From the NCBI RefSeq assembly GCF_020921035.1, contig NC_063152.1:13220001-13284000 (forward strand): a DNA stretch of 64,000 nucleotides, in the 5' to 3' direction. A program made the translations under genes and the position numbers. The notes beneath the pieces are model-generated. The model saw only the letters and a list, made by a program, of their open reading frames with translations, did no database searches and was not told the DNA's origin. Source of the DNA: Rhodamnia argentea. Taxonomy: Eukaryota; Streptophyta; Magnoliopsida; Myrtales; Myrtaceae. Shown in pieces: positions 46,560 to 58,313 of the stretch. How positions within the stretch are numbered: the stretch's first letter is position 1; every line of letters starts with the position of its first letter.

Positions 46560-49431
46560 TAGACATGGCCACGGGCCGGTTTGGGCCGGTTACGGTTTTA
46601 AAAAATTATGAACCGGATCGGAACAGGCGGTTTCAGGCCTGTTTTGAACCGAAAAAAAAAAAAATAAGGGGGGAGGGAAAGCCATTGGCTCTTCGCCCTC
46701 GGGCCACAATATGGCCGTTGCAATGCAACGATTCCACCCTTTTTTTTTTCATTCTAAATTTTTTTATAAATATCATTCCCCCTATCATTTTTTCCCACAA
46801 TTCCTCTCCATTTCTCTCAATTCTTCCAAATTCTCTCAATCCGCTCAATCCCACGTCAATTTTCTAAATCGGCTTTCCGCTTAATTCTCTGACAAAAATA
46901 GCAAGTGAAAGCGGAGCTGGTGACAGGGGAAAGAGCCCAATGCAAATGGGGATAGGGGAATCCAATTATCCTCAACCTTATAATCAATATGATCCTCATG
47001 AGTTTACATATTGGGTAGACGATGATGATAATATCAACTATGTTCCCAACGTCGAGCACGACCCAACGCAAGAAAGTTCTCATCCTCCTATCGGCGTCGA
47101 AGAAACGTCAACAACAAAGGAGCCGGAACAATGGGCTCGGGAGAGTACATCCATCTTATGGCAACACTTCGACAAGGTACATGTAAGCGGAGACAAGTAC
47201 AAGATAAACTGTAAATATTGTCCAAAATCATACAATTTTAATAAAGGACATGGCTATGGAACATACCGTCGACATCCGACGTAAAAACATGCAACGCAAG
47301 CATGGATCGACACCGAGCAACAACAAATTTTCGGGTACGACAATCCTAACATTTCTCCTTCATTTCGTTATAGTAATGAACTTTATAAAGAAACATTAGC
47401 TCAATATGTTGCCATTGAACATTTACCATTTACTATTGGTGAAAATTTTGATTTGAATTTTTTTATAAACACTGCATGTACTCCGCAAGCAAAACCTGTT
47501 CCGAGAACTACTCTTAAAAGCGAACTTTTTAGGGTTTATAAAAAACAAAAAAGGCTTTGCAAAACTTTTTAAAGGATTTCAATGGACGTGTGCATATAGG
47601 TAGCGACATTTAGAGCGATCATTGGCAAATTCATTCTTATATGGGTATCACATGTCATTGGATAGATGACGATTGGAATATTCAAAAAAAATATTTGTAT
47701 TTCGAGTGTTTGATGAAAGGCATTCGGTCAATAATATTTATAGAATAATTATGAAGTTTTATAAGAATATAATTTGATTAATAAAGTTTTTTCGATAGGT
47801 TTTGATAATGCCGCGTCAAATACCGCTTCCATTCCCGATTTAGAAAATATTTGTAAACCCTCTTTTGACGGAAAATTTTCTCACATTAGATGTGCTTGTC
47901 ATGTTTTAAATTTATGTGTACAAGATAGTTTACGAACTCTTGAAGCTTTTCTCACCCCAATAAAGAGAGCAATTAAATTTTTTTGGATTCTTCCCCCAAG
48001 TTATGAAAGAATGGAGTAGATTTTGTAAATCACATGGACAAAAACCAAAATGATTTCCAAAAGATATTCCGACTCGTTGGAATTTTACTTACGAGTTATT
48101 TTATCAATCTTTTGCTTATAAAGATTTATTATGTTGGTTTATTTATGATAATGTTTTCGAAATTAGTTTACTTCAACAAGATTGGGTTGTTTGCAAAACA
48201 AAAAAAGAAGAAGATTTTTTTAAAGGTTTTAATGATGCAACTTATACTTTATCTGGTGTTTATTATTCTACTACAAATTTATTTTTAATAGAATGTGTTA
48301 ACATTGCTGGTGTTTTTGTGAATATGAAAAAGATGCTCAATTAGCTCCGACTATTACAGCAATGAAAGCAAAATAATTGCATTATTATGCATGCATTCCT
48401 CTTGTTTATTTGGTTGCTATTGTTTTCGATCGACGTACTAAATTAGATAGTTTGTATGATTATCTGAAGGATTATTATTATGATTGTTTATATTTAATGA
48501 AATAGTAGATATTAAAACTATACAAGTAGAGGTTAAAGACGCTATAGTAGCATTATATAATGAATTTTGTAGTATATATGATTTAGGTGACAGTGCATCT
48601 TCTCAACCCAGTGCCCCACAAAGGGAGGAGAGTTGTAAACTTAGTGAAGAGTACAATCTGCTCATTAGTAGGCAAAAAAGACGAAAAGAAGCAACATGTA
48701 ATATTTTCGAATTAGAAAACTATTTAACCATTGTTTTTGAGTTCCGTGATTCCGAACACAACACAGATTTCAAAATTCTGGAGTGATGGAAGAATCATTC
48801 AACTCGATTCCTAGTCCTCGCTCTCATCGCAAGACAGATATTAGCAAATCATTTTTCAACGGTTGTAGTTGAACAAGCATTTAGCGCTGGAGGATTAATT
48901 TTGGACGACCACCGTTCAAGATTAAATCTGGATCTTGTAGAGGCTCAAGCTTGTATCCATGATTGAACAAAGGCTAAATTTGGACAAAAAGAGCTGGATC
49001 GAGACTACGAATTCTTCAATAATGATAGTAGAGATATCATCGCCACGGGTACCACAACTGGTAGCGATGATTGACGATAAGGTGAATTGGAGTTATCAAA
49101 GGTGAAAGAACTACATGGTTTTGATTCTTCTATCCCAAAAAAATATGTAGGGGCTTAATGATAATTCATTAATGTCAAGCTCATTCCCTCTCCCTTTTTT
49201 TCCCTCCAAATTTGATTACAATGTACAATTTGATTATAATTTATAATTGATAATTTATTTTTTTTTATTTCATAATTTATTATTTAAAATTAAATTTTAA
49301 ATTCGGAACCGGAACCGGTTCTTGAACCGGCGGTTCTGAACCGGAACCGGGACCACTCCGACAAGGGCCGGTTCCGGTTCCATCTAGGCCACGAACCGAA
49401 ACCGGCGGTTCACGGCCCGTGGCCACGGCTA
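46560..49431 (+). mobile_element. hAT superfamily DNA transposon, second copy, perfect target duplication
   Basis: 2,872 bp. The ends TAGACATGGCCACGGGCCG and (inverted right end) TAGCCGTGGCCACGGGCCG match at 17 of 19 bases. Perfect 8-bp duplications CATTTATT flank it (46552-46559, 49432-49439). The interior parallels the element at 5460-8533 throughout: BED finger (CKYCPKSYNF, about 47200-47280), SIGFDNAASNTASIPDLENI (47790-47850), CACHVLNLCVQD (47890-47930), and the dimerisation region with FSAGG, LDDHRSRL and VEAQAC (48880-48955). The transposase is broken by several stops and frameshifts, and the start codon equivalent to that of the first element reads ATA. It sits inside block B, where block A has no insertion. 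Confidence 0.92.
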
Positions 49432-50064
49432 CATTTATTTGTACCTGGAGGAGACTAGAGACTCTGCACCCGCTTCCGGTTTGGATTATTCTTCGGATGG
49501 GTTCAGGTTCAACCCTTGGCCCGGTCGCGTACAGATTCTCGGCAAGCGAAAAGCTGCGAACGGTTATCCTCCTCCTCCTCCAATTTCTTGATCGAAGTCG
49601 AGCTAAAACACAAGCGTTTCACAAACTCCCGCCACAAATTCAGACGTTCAGTAAAAAACCCATTTCCTGAAAACTTCGTCCGTTACTAAATGTGGAATAA
49701 AAAAGCAATCTTTAAGCGGACGGGCAACCTACCTGGGTATAGTCGAACTCGTCGGCGTCGGGCTTCCGCATCCGCTCAGGGTGAAATTAGAAAAGGAAAA
49801 TAAATAAGAAATAGAATATTTCCCACAAAAAAAAAAAACAGAAAAAGAAATTTATTTCAAGAAAGCTCCGATCCCCGCCCTGTTCTTGCATGCACATTAC
49901 CTAGTTCAAGATCTCTGCTCCCTTCTTCGTCTTCATCACTCTCTCTCTCTCTCAAAGAAACGAAAAACCAGATCTGTTTGTTGTCTGGGGACTTGCCAGA
50001 GAAAGAAAGAAGCAAAAAAGTGAAGACCAGAGTCGAGAGACCATCCCATCGCCCGTCACCCACG
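49432..50064. other. Upstream region of the second MADS gene
   Basis: Resembles 24430-25080 upstream of the first copy, including the CAAAGAAACGAAAAA...CCAGATCTGTTTGTTG leader just before the start. No other gene. Confidence 0.55.
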
Positions 50065-50652
50065 ATGGAGGCGGCAAAGAGAGCGCCCAAGCGCCGGCGG
50101 GTCGAGTGCAGGCTCATCGAGAAGGAGAGCGCGCGCGAGGTCACTTTCTCCAAGCGCCACCAGGGCCTCTTCCGCAAGGCGGCCGAGCTCTCCCTCCTCT
50201 GCGGCGCCGACGTCGCCGTCATCACCTACTCGCCCCACGGCAACCCCTTCGCCTTCGCCCACCCGTCCACTCCGGACGCCCTCGTCGACCGCTACCTCTC
50301 GGGCGACGTGACCAGAGACGACGACGACGCCGCCGTCGGGGAAGCCGCTGCGCACAGGAAGCGGTACGAGGATTCCGTCGCGAAGCTCGAGGAGGCCAAG
50401 AGAGAGGCGGCGAGGACCGCGGCCGAGGCCGGGAAGCGGAAGTGGTGGCTGGACGACGCGGTCGTGGACGGCATGGAGGAGGAGGAGCTGGAGCATTACG
50501 TGGCGTCGCTGGAGGCTTTGCAGAAGTTGATCGCCGATAGAGTCGGAGAGTGCGGTGATTCGGGTTTCTACACCCGATTGCTGGCGACGGACATGGACAT
50601 AAGCATGGACATGGATGCTGCCCTTCTGGCTGAACTGATACATTCTTGTTAA
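50065..50652 (+). CDS. Type I (M-alpha) MADS-box transcription factor, AGL62-like, copy 2
   Basis: Paralogue of the gene at 25081-25668: same length (195 residues), single exon and nearly identical sequence. Differences are mainly in the linker (RDDDDAAVGEAAAHRKRY against RDDAAAAAGEAAAYRKRY) and the last residues (AELIHSC against AELQYYC). The MADS domain (CRLIEKESAREVTFSKR... to PFAFAHPS) and the C-terminal KWWLDDAVVDGMEEEELEHY are intact. It stands in block B next to the complete ALG14 gene, the same pairing as in block A. Both copies look able to make protein. Expression in gametophyte or endosperm would be expected from the family. Confidence 0.93.
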   Translation: MEAAKRAPKRRRVECRLIEKESAREVTFSKRHQGLFRKAAELSLLCGADVAVITYSPHGNPFAFAHPSTPDALVDRYLSGDVTRDDDDAAVGEAAAHRKRYEDSVAKLEEAKREAARTAAEAGKRKWWLDDAVVDGMEEEELEHYVASLEALQKLIADRVGECGDSGFYTRLLATDMDISMDMDAALLAELIHSC

Positions 50653-51869
50653 TATGGGTCTAATCCGCTTTATTAGTTGAACATAATTAGGGATTTTATC
50701 AAATTCCTTTTGTTAATTTCTTCTTCTGTTTGGTTTTGCAAGCCTTATTGGCTTTCAACTTAGGGTTCGAGTTTTCGGGAGACGACGCACGATTGCCAAG
50801 TAAAAATCATGTCCGAGTTATGTTCTTGTCTTTCCTGTTGACAAGTATGACTAGACGAAGTTCGTTTTCGTTCTTTCGTTTTTTGCCAAGTGATCTTTCA
50901 CGATCTTTTCTTTTATTTTTTGTGACGTCATTAGTATTGGATTAAAGTTTCGATTTTGAGTTGTTTCGTATATTTAAAATAAAAAGATAAAAAAAAAATA
51001 CATATTGGTAAAGTTACTGTTTATGAGACATAGATTATACGTACAATTTTTCCCGTTTATGTCTGACTGCGCGATGACATTAGGAGTACAAATTGATATC
51101 TACCTAAACAGTGTTCTCTAGTTGAATTTTGGATGATGGAAATTGGAATTGACATTGTAACTCGGTTATGTGACGTGAGAAAAAAGGAAAGAGAAGTAGC
51201 AAGAAGCAGTTTTGAGGACCAAAATTGGATGGGATTCACAGAAGAGCTTGCATCATTTTTTACCCGGACGTCAGGATATATTGGTGAATCACCCACTAGT
51301 TTCCTCAGTTTTGTTTGTCTACTAGGACGAACTGCAAACGAATCATCTCAACCATGAGCAATTTGCTATTTTTCTCGTGACAAATCGAGAATTCCAAACA
51401 GTAACTTTCTCAATGTATATTCCTTAAAAATTGATTTAATGAAAAATGTTATAAGAATGAGGGTTGGCATCGCAAAGATCGGATTTGGGTCGGATTTGAA
51501 CAAATGCTGCCCAAACACCAATTTTCCCCCCTAAACCAGCATGCAGAATTCAAACGAATGCGGAGGCACAATGTGCACCATATCGACACAACATATCGAT
51601 AATTATGTACTTCAGCCTCTACACTGTTCAGATAATTAGCATATCCTCTTGTAACGACAATACTCGAGCCGAGCCAAATACATCTTCTTGGAAGCAAGAA
51701 CTACCAAATATGCTTGCTGTGCGCCTTCTGGTAAAATCAGTTCAGCCTCCCTTATTCCGGAGCAGGAATACTGTTAATAAGTCGGTATTTATGCTGCCGC
51801 CGCCTCATAATTGTTGCTTTGAATTAGACACATGATTCTCTCTGTGTGTAAGACACAAACCTTAATCAC
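50653..51869. other. Spacer between MADS copy 2 and ALG14
   Basis: The first 200 bp match the 3' flanks of other MADS copies. About 51449-51690 matches 26110-26310, and about 51740-51830 matches 23385-23475 (block A). No gene. Confidence 0.55.
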
Positions 51870-54472
51870 CTACATAAGACAACCCACATACTCGGCACGA
51901 GGATATTTTCTCTGCAGCTGTGGCCACTGCACGAAAAACTGATCAGCTACTCGTAATTTGTAGAGAAGCAATCCACTTAGAGACAGTCTTTTCACTCTAG
52001 CTATGCTCTCCATGTAAAATATAGATGACCATCTGATTCCCAGAACCTGCCACAGTTTCCATAGCTGTCTTTCAGTGTCTAATGACAAACAGATCAATAC
52101 ATGAATCCTCCACAATTCGGAAAAAGAAACCACCGACAGAGTGGAATTTCAAACCTTGAATAAGAAGGCAATTGCACAGAGTGGAATGCACGTCCCGGGG
52201 CCATTACAGAGGATCTGCACTTCCAAGGGGATCGTTATCCATCAAGTACGCAAAGCAAATTTATAACTAACTAAAACAAGAAGAAAATTATAGGAAGACA
52301 TTACCACTTCTGGTCTGAGTTGAATCATGAGGTATAGTGCATGAGTTGTGGCAACTAAAGTCGTCCAAACAGAGGTTACATATGATTGACCGACTTCTCT
52401 GCTCCGGTATATCTGCAAATACTTTGCAGTTTTCCCTACCTTGACCCCAGCCTACACATGCAGGAGATTTCTCAGTAAATACTGTGGTATGTAACAAATG
52501 TCAGCTGCAATCAACAAAAGATAGAATGAGCGAATGACATGGCTCCGGCTGAGCCAGCAACAGACGACTGCTCTAATGGGAGCCACATGCTTTTCTTCAT
52601 TTAGGATCACATGCTTGTTCTGTACGTATGTGTGTGTGCATATCACTGTGTGTGTTCTGTCCAACTAAACTAGTGATAACTGAAATTGACGCCCCAAATT
52701 TATGAAAAACATATGAACCCACGGAGGATTAAATCCTGCAAAAAGAAAGTATTCTTCGAGTTTGTGTTAAGCAATAATGAGTCATCACGGGAAGACGATG
52801 ACACTAAGCCACAAATGCTATAGACTATGCACATACAATAGCACAATATGGAAGATGAAATCTCAAAAGTTTGTTCTAGTTTCTTATTCAAGCGGAACTG
52901 GATTTAGCACTATCCAACTAGGAAGTCGACCACAATTATTTCTTTTATTTTGTCCATTAATCAATCTTTGCCTTACTACTTCCCACAAAAGATGATTGGA
53001 TTCTAGCACAGCCACGCAAATAATCACTTCGGTATAATTTCTTCAGATTGAACCCAAATAGTTAGTCAGTATGGATTGTTTCAATGCAAGGTTGCCTCGC
53101 TCTTGAAACTAGGTTTCTATAGGAGCGTGTTATTACAAGAGTGGAAAGTCGTCAACAGGCAACAAAGTTAGCCGTTACCATAAAACAGAAAATCTTTAGC
53201 AACAAGGTGTCCAAAAACTTTGGTTGCAATGTACTATTTTATGTCTGTTGTGTGGCCACAGTTGAGTGATTTGATATATTAAGTCTTATTCCTTTTTCGT
53301 ACAAACACGCATCTGCAGTCAACCGACTAGCATGCCACTTGCTTCACAAAAGACCCTCTTCCAGTGCTTTTTGCACAAATATGTGAAACATGGAATCTGA
53401 TAGGTAGGGCTCTAACACCATCACCATCTCCTAGCAAAGATTTATCATTAACGGTATCAAACTATGTGCTGGTAATCTCATGTTTCTAATGCACATCACA
53501 AAATTTAATCAGCAAACAAGTATGGCAACCAGGACCCTGAAATAAAAAAACTACTTCCCTAGAAATAGCTAAAAGATTCAATTCACCTTATTGCCCACTG
53601 ATTTTTTCCCCAACTCGAGCTTCCCCAATGATTTAGTGACTCTTGTATATGGTTACCCCTCCATGAAGGAAACTGACTAAATTAGCTCCTTTATCCCAAC
53701 GGCCTCGTATAGCTATAGTTAAGTCTATTTCAAGTAATTAAAACTACCAAAAGTTGACTCTAAAACAAGTGAAGGGTCTCCGATAGGACTGCTATTTTTC
53801 AAATCTGCAGCTGGAATTGGTTTCCACTCTCCTCAACGAGCTCATCCTCCCCCGCCTACAAATGAGCTCAATCTACATTCCTATTCCATAAACAAGAATG
53901 TCTCGGCACAATCAAAAACTCAAATTGAATGTGAATCCTTATACGCAAAATGTTTTGAAGCATCTTTTGAACGAACAATGGAGTTTAAAAGTTTGATAAG
54001 AACAATAACAGCAATTATAAAGAAGTATCACAAGCAGAAAGCAGGAAATGCAGCTGCCATATCCTTATAGATAGCTATAAGCGCTTTACCGCGTCACTCA
54101 TAGAGTCCTCCATCAAGCGAGCTTTTTGGAGACTCATATTGTCAGTGGCAGCCGCGATGTAGAATCTAGGTGCAAACCTATCTTTCTCCAACACAGACAA
54201 GAGATTCAACATCTCGGCAGTGTGACCCCCTGCAAAAATCGATGCATAGACATAGTATAACCACAATTTTTTCACAGAGAATGAAATCCAGAAAGAAGCT
54301 AAAAAGTAAACCATTTACTTAGCTAACCTGAGCCTAAAACAATGAGGGTACTATAGCTTCTCTGAGATTTCCCATGGAGCAGTTTGCCACTCCGATGTAC
54401 AACATATAGAAACCGGATCGATATCAGAAGAACAAGAGCAGTAAGAGCAGCTACAACATAGCCGAGAGCCAT
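51870..54472 (-). CDS. ALG14: UDP-N-acetylglucosamine transferase subunit ALG14
   Basis: ER membrane anchor that recruits cytosolic ALG13 to add the second GlcNAc to dolichol-PP-GlcNAc, an early step of N-glycan assembly. Five minus-strand exons join in frame: 54472-54328, 54229-54090, 52451-52305, 52214-52155 and 52046-51870, giving 222 residues. The N-terminus (MALGYVVAALTALVLLIS) is a single membrane anchor. GSGGHTAEMLNLLS is the signature glycosyltransferase loop, followed by FYIAAATDNMSLQK, IYRSREVGQSY, LCNGPGTCIPLC and GIRWSSIFYMESIARVKRLS, ending YVGCLM. All joins use GT-AG and keep phase, and no lesion is seen. The first half of exon 3 (AGVKVGKTAKYLQ) is the least conserved and least certain part. 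A deleted copy is at 23385-24000. Confidence 0.93.
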
Positions 54473-54817
54473 GATCTGCATAGGAAATGGCATGTGCTTC
54501 CTTTTGCTAATTCAAGATTGAAACTTTATTTCCAATGAGTGCCCTTATGATTAACCTGCAGGATCATAGCTCAGTTGAATCAACAAAATCAGAACGGAGA
54601 ACGTCAAATATTTGAGCCCTACACATGAAAACCAGAAATAACAGGAGTAATGTAAAGCAACACAATTACAACTCATTCTGCGAGAGAGAACGAAATCCTC
54701 TTAAATCATCAATGAAGACCGAAAATTTGCCGGATGACCGAACTGACACTTTTTAAGTTCTGGAATGATTAAGAGCATCAAACACGGATATTCAGCTCAA
54801 AAAGCATCAGAAATTCA
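54473..54817. other. Upstream region of ALG14
   Basis: No coding signal; probably ALG14 promoter and leader. Confidence 0.4.
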
Positions 54818-55381
54818 TCAAGGCGCGTACAACTTGGAGATTTCGAAGTAATCGCGAGTGAGGATGCTGTAGCCGGCTATGTAGCACGGACACTCCTCCG
54901 GGGTCAACGCGTGTCCGAATTTCGACACGCAGTCAACGCGTGCCCGGAGGGGGATCTGGTGGAGATCGGAGGAGGAGACGAACTGGAGGAGCACATGGTA
55001 GTGGAGGACGTTGGCGAGGGGGGGAGAGGCGGCACGTGATGTCGGAGGAGGCGAGGTAGGTTGCGAGGTCGGCGACGGCCAGATCCCGCCGCGAGAAAAG
55101 AAGTGAATTTGCCGAGACAAAATCGGCGAGAAATTCCAGGGAGAGGAATCGAAATCGAAATGGGCTGGAGGATGGGTTCGATCGTTACCTGAGATTTGGT
55201 TTTGTCGGTCGTACTGGCTCATCTTCAATCGACAACGTCGACTGAGATCCAGCTCTGAAGAAGTCTGTGGAGGGAGGGGAAGAGAGAGATGATGGAGATT
55301 ATAGAGAGAGAAAGCGAGGAAGACGATAGGATTGTGGCTTAAAGTTAAAAAGGGTGCAAACTGCAAGACACGTCCCGTCAC
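54818..55381 (-). pseudogene. Possible fasciclin-like (FAS1) fragment or small unknown gene
   Basis: An open frame of 187 codons. Its middle contains LANVLHYHVLLQF followed by SSSDLHQIP, which resembles the helix of FAS1 domains in fasciclin-like arabinogalactan proteins. Just upstream, a different frame reads LFSRRDLAVADLATYLASSD, so a slip in a C run (55020-55030) may have shifted frame. Downstream, RVDCVSKFGHALTPEE corresponds to a short sequence that also occurs, in the opposite strand sense, near 56760-56785, so part of the frame may be repeat-derived. A separate MSQYDRQNQIS start (about 55220) is followed by GTAACG, a possible intron donor. Identity is uncertain. Confidence 0.3.
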
Positions 55382-57889
55382 GTGAGCTGCAATCCCTTCC
55401 GGCTATTGCCACACAAGGTCTGCGCAAGAAACAAAACAATCGCGGAAGATTTTAAACTGCTGAAGAACATCAGATCCCCCATCAGACGCTGCATAGATCT
55501 TTAAAGCCCAAAAGCAGACTTTGCACTTGGGTTTTGGTTTAGAATCTAGTGCCCCAGGATACGAAACGATTCTGATAAATTACGACAAAATAGAGATGCC
55601 CACTCGAACCAGAGTTCATAAAAGCGTGCAGAAATGGCAACTCAAGAGCTTCAATACGCAAACAGCAGCAATCAAAATCGACCCCAAAGAGAGAAGAACA
55701 CTACTTTGGATTGTTCCTCGCTGTACCATGAGATAGAAAAATACACGAGGGATATGTCCAAATTCAGAAGAAGCGAGAGGACAGAAAGGCGCGAGCTGAA
55801 TCGACGAATCGAAGATGAACAAGACTAGTAGTCATGAACCTATCCCGTGAATTGAAATCGCCCATTAGGGAGAGGAACGTACGAGTGAAAGCCAGTTGGA
55901 GAACAGGCACCGGGTCCCTACAGATGCCGATCTGCAACGCCGCCGCCGTCGTCCAGTCCAGCGGAGGAGCGGAGGAGGTGCCTATGGCCAGCGTCGAGTC
56001 AGCGGTGAGCGAAGCAGAGATAATTTTATAAAGAGCGAGAATAATTCACGGGCTTCTTTCCCTATTTCAAGTTTTTTTTTTTTTTTTTGGTCATACCCTA
56101 TTTCAAGTTTAATAAACTGCAATAAACAACTCGATTTCCAATGAGAAACGAAAATAAAAGAAACGTGAAAAATGCATGTTTCGAACAAGTCGTAGATTTG
56201 TTTTTCCTTAAATTTTTCGTGAGTTCATTAAAACTATATCACCGGTCTTAGTTAGTTAAATTTTGGTTTGTTTAAGGAAACTATATAGCTAGGACAAAGA
56301 TTTGTATCATTCAAGAAGTTTTGCTTATGGGAATAAATTACACCCTTTATTTCATTCTTAGTTAACTAGAACACTACGCCGTTTTTTTTTATATATTACG
56401 AAATTACGTTTAAGAGCAAATTGTATCCGTTGAGAAAATATATGATGTGATTTCTTTCAGTGAATTCATTTTTGGAAATTTAAACTCAATAATAAAATTT
56501 TTGAAGATGATAAATCGGTAAGATAATAGTCATTCATCGAATGTGGACGACATGGCAAAACCATATCATGAGGCATGCCACGAGGTAATCCCAAAAGCAA
56601 AGTACAGTCACGACGGAACGAACACAGAAATTTTAAGTTCTTTGAACTTTAAAAGTAAACGGATGAAAAATTTCATCTAATCTGTGTTCATGTGTCGAAC
56701 ACGTGTCGGTGTCTGACAAGCGTCGGATACGGCCGAACACTCGGTCAACAACTCGTACATATGTGTCTGAGTTTCGACATGCAGTCAACAGAACGGACAA
56801 GTGAGGAACGGGGAATAGCTACTGGGCACGTTACTCCCAAATCAAGAATCCTACCGTTGCTGCATAGTGCATCATTCATCGAATACGACCATCAAACAAG
56901 GCTGTCATTCATCAAGTCTTCCTAGAAATCAAAAAGTTTACCATAGAAGTCGAGGCGAGCTGAGGAGGCGGCTTGAGACGAAGCCGGCGGCCGCGAGGCT
57001 GCGAGCGGCGACGCGTTGAGGGGAGGCGACAGACGACGCAAGACAGAGCGCGAAGGCTGCGAAGAGAGGATGCGAACAGACTCGAGAGCAGGGGCGGAGG
57101 AGAGATCCAAAATTAGGGTTGGGTCTTTCTCATTTTGACTTTTTTGCCCTTAAAAAAATTATAATTTGCCGACCTTACCCCTTAAGAACTTTTGGCTTCG
57201 AGGATCTCATTCTTTGTTGGCTTCTGACTTCATTTTTTTTTTTTTAATCAGAGGCTTCTGACTTGGATAGTTGGTAGTAACATCGTTTCCTATGCTCTGA
57301 GTTTGATTTCAGTTTGATAGATGAGGATTGTTTTTTTTTTTTCAATCATTCTAGGGCTCTTTTTATCTATTTATTTATTTGTAAAAATAATAATTTATCA
57401 TGTATATATGAAAAAATTATACATTTAATATACAACGTGTCCAAACGTGTAGAAATTTTTTATTTTTTGAGCAATCACATATCGACATGCCGTGTCGTGT
57501 CGATACTACATAGGTGCTGGATAGTTATGGCTTAAGCTGATAAATTTCTGCGGCCGTTGCGAGATTTACCTGCCTCTTCCACCATCTTTAATTTAAAAAA
57601 ACAAAAAGGTAAAATGGAAAATCTACATCACGTTGATCCCGTACTGGTATTTACTACAAAATTTAAAAGTAATATAATTTGACATATAATACAAACGTGA
57701 AAAATCTACAGAAGTAACGATCAAAATTTTGATGATTATGTAAGTGTGAAACAAGGATGATGATTCCTGTGTACTATCATATCTGTGTTTTTCACCTTTC
57801 CCCCCTCCCCGTCTTTTTCGCAGTAATTATCATGTTTGGTCATTTGAATTTACTTAGTGCCGTTTCATGTGAACGACCCAAACATTTTA
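55382..57889. other. Spacer, no confident gene
   Basis: A short plus-strand frame at 55634-55828 (MATQELQYANSSNQ..., charged C-terminus) and a minus-strand frame at 56922-57110 are open but unrecognised. About 55848-55880 resembles 24728-24760 (TGAAATCGCCCATTAG). The rest is AT-rich. Confidence 0.4.
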
Positions 57890-58313
57890 GGGTCTATATG
57901 GTAATACTCCCCGAAAAATATTTCTGTTCCAAAAGTGTTTCCGAAACACTTTCTGAACTGAAAAGCGTATGGTTGAAAAATGTTCCAAAAGTGTTTTGGG
58001 GAACACTTTTGAAAAAGAAATATTTTTGAAGCCAAAAAAAGAAACAAAAAAAAATTATTTCTGAGTTTTGGAACACTTTTTAGAAACAACTCGAGGGCAA
58101 GCTCGTGCAAGCCGTTTTGGCCTCTGGCCGCCGCCACCCCGATTGTAGGTCGCTTTTTGGTGATTGTAGATCCTTCCTTTTGGTGAAAATTTTTTTTTTT
58201 ATACTAACCAAATGCATTTTTGTTCCCCAAAATCGTAATCGGGAATAGAAACACAAAAAAATATTTCTATTTCAAATATGCTCTCAGGAACTGAAACGTT
58301 ACCATACGCAGCC
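57890..58313. mobile_element. MITE with GGxTxxxTATGGTAA ends
   Basis: The left end GGGTCTATATGGTAA and the reverse-complemented right end GGCTGCGTATGGTAA match at 11 of 15 bases. TTTA precedes and follows the element, so TTA or TTTA is the target duplication. Inner sequences rich in AAATATTTCT/AGAAATATTT pair imperfectly. Non-coding. Confidence 0.65.

Noticed and set aside
57314-57535. Short hydrophobic open frame
   Set aside because: Low-complexity T-rich sequence, no family, no splice or start context.
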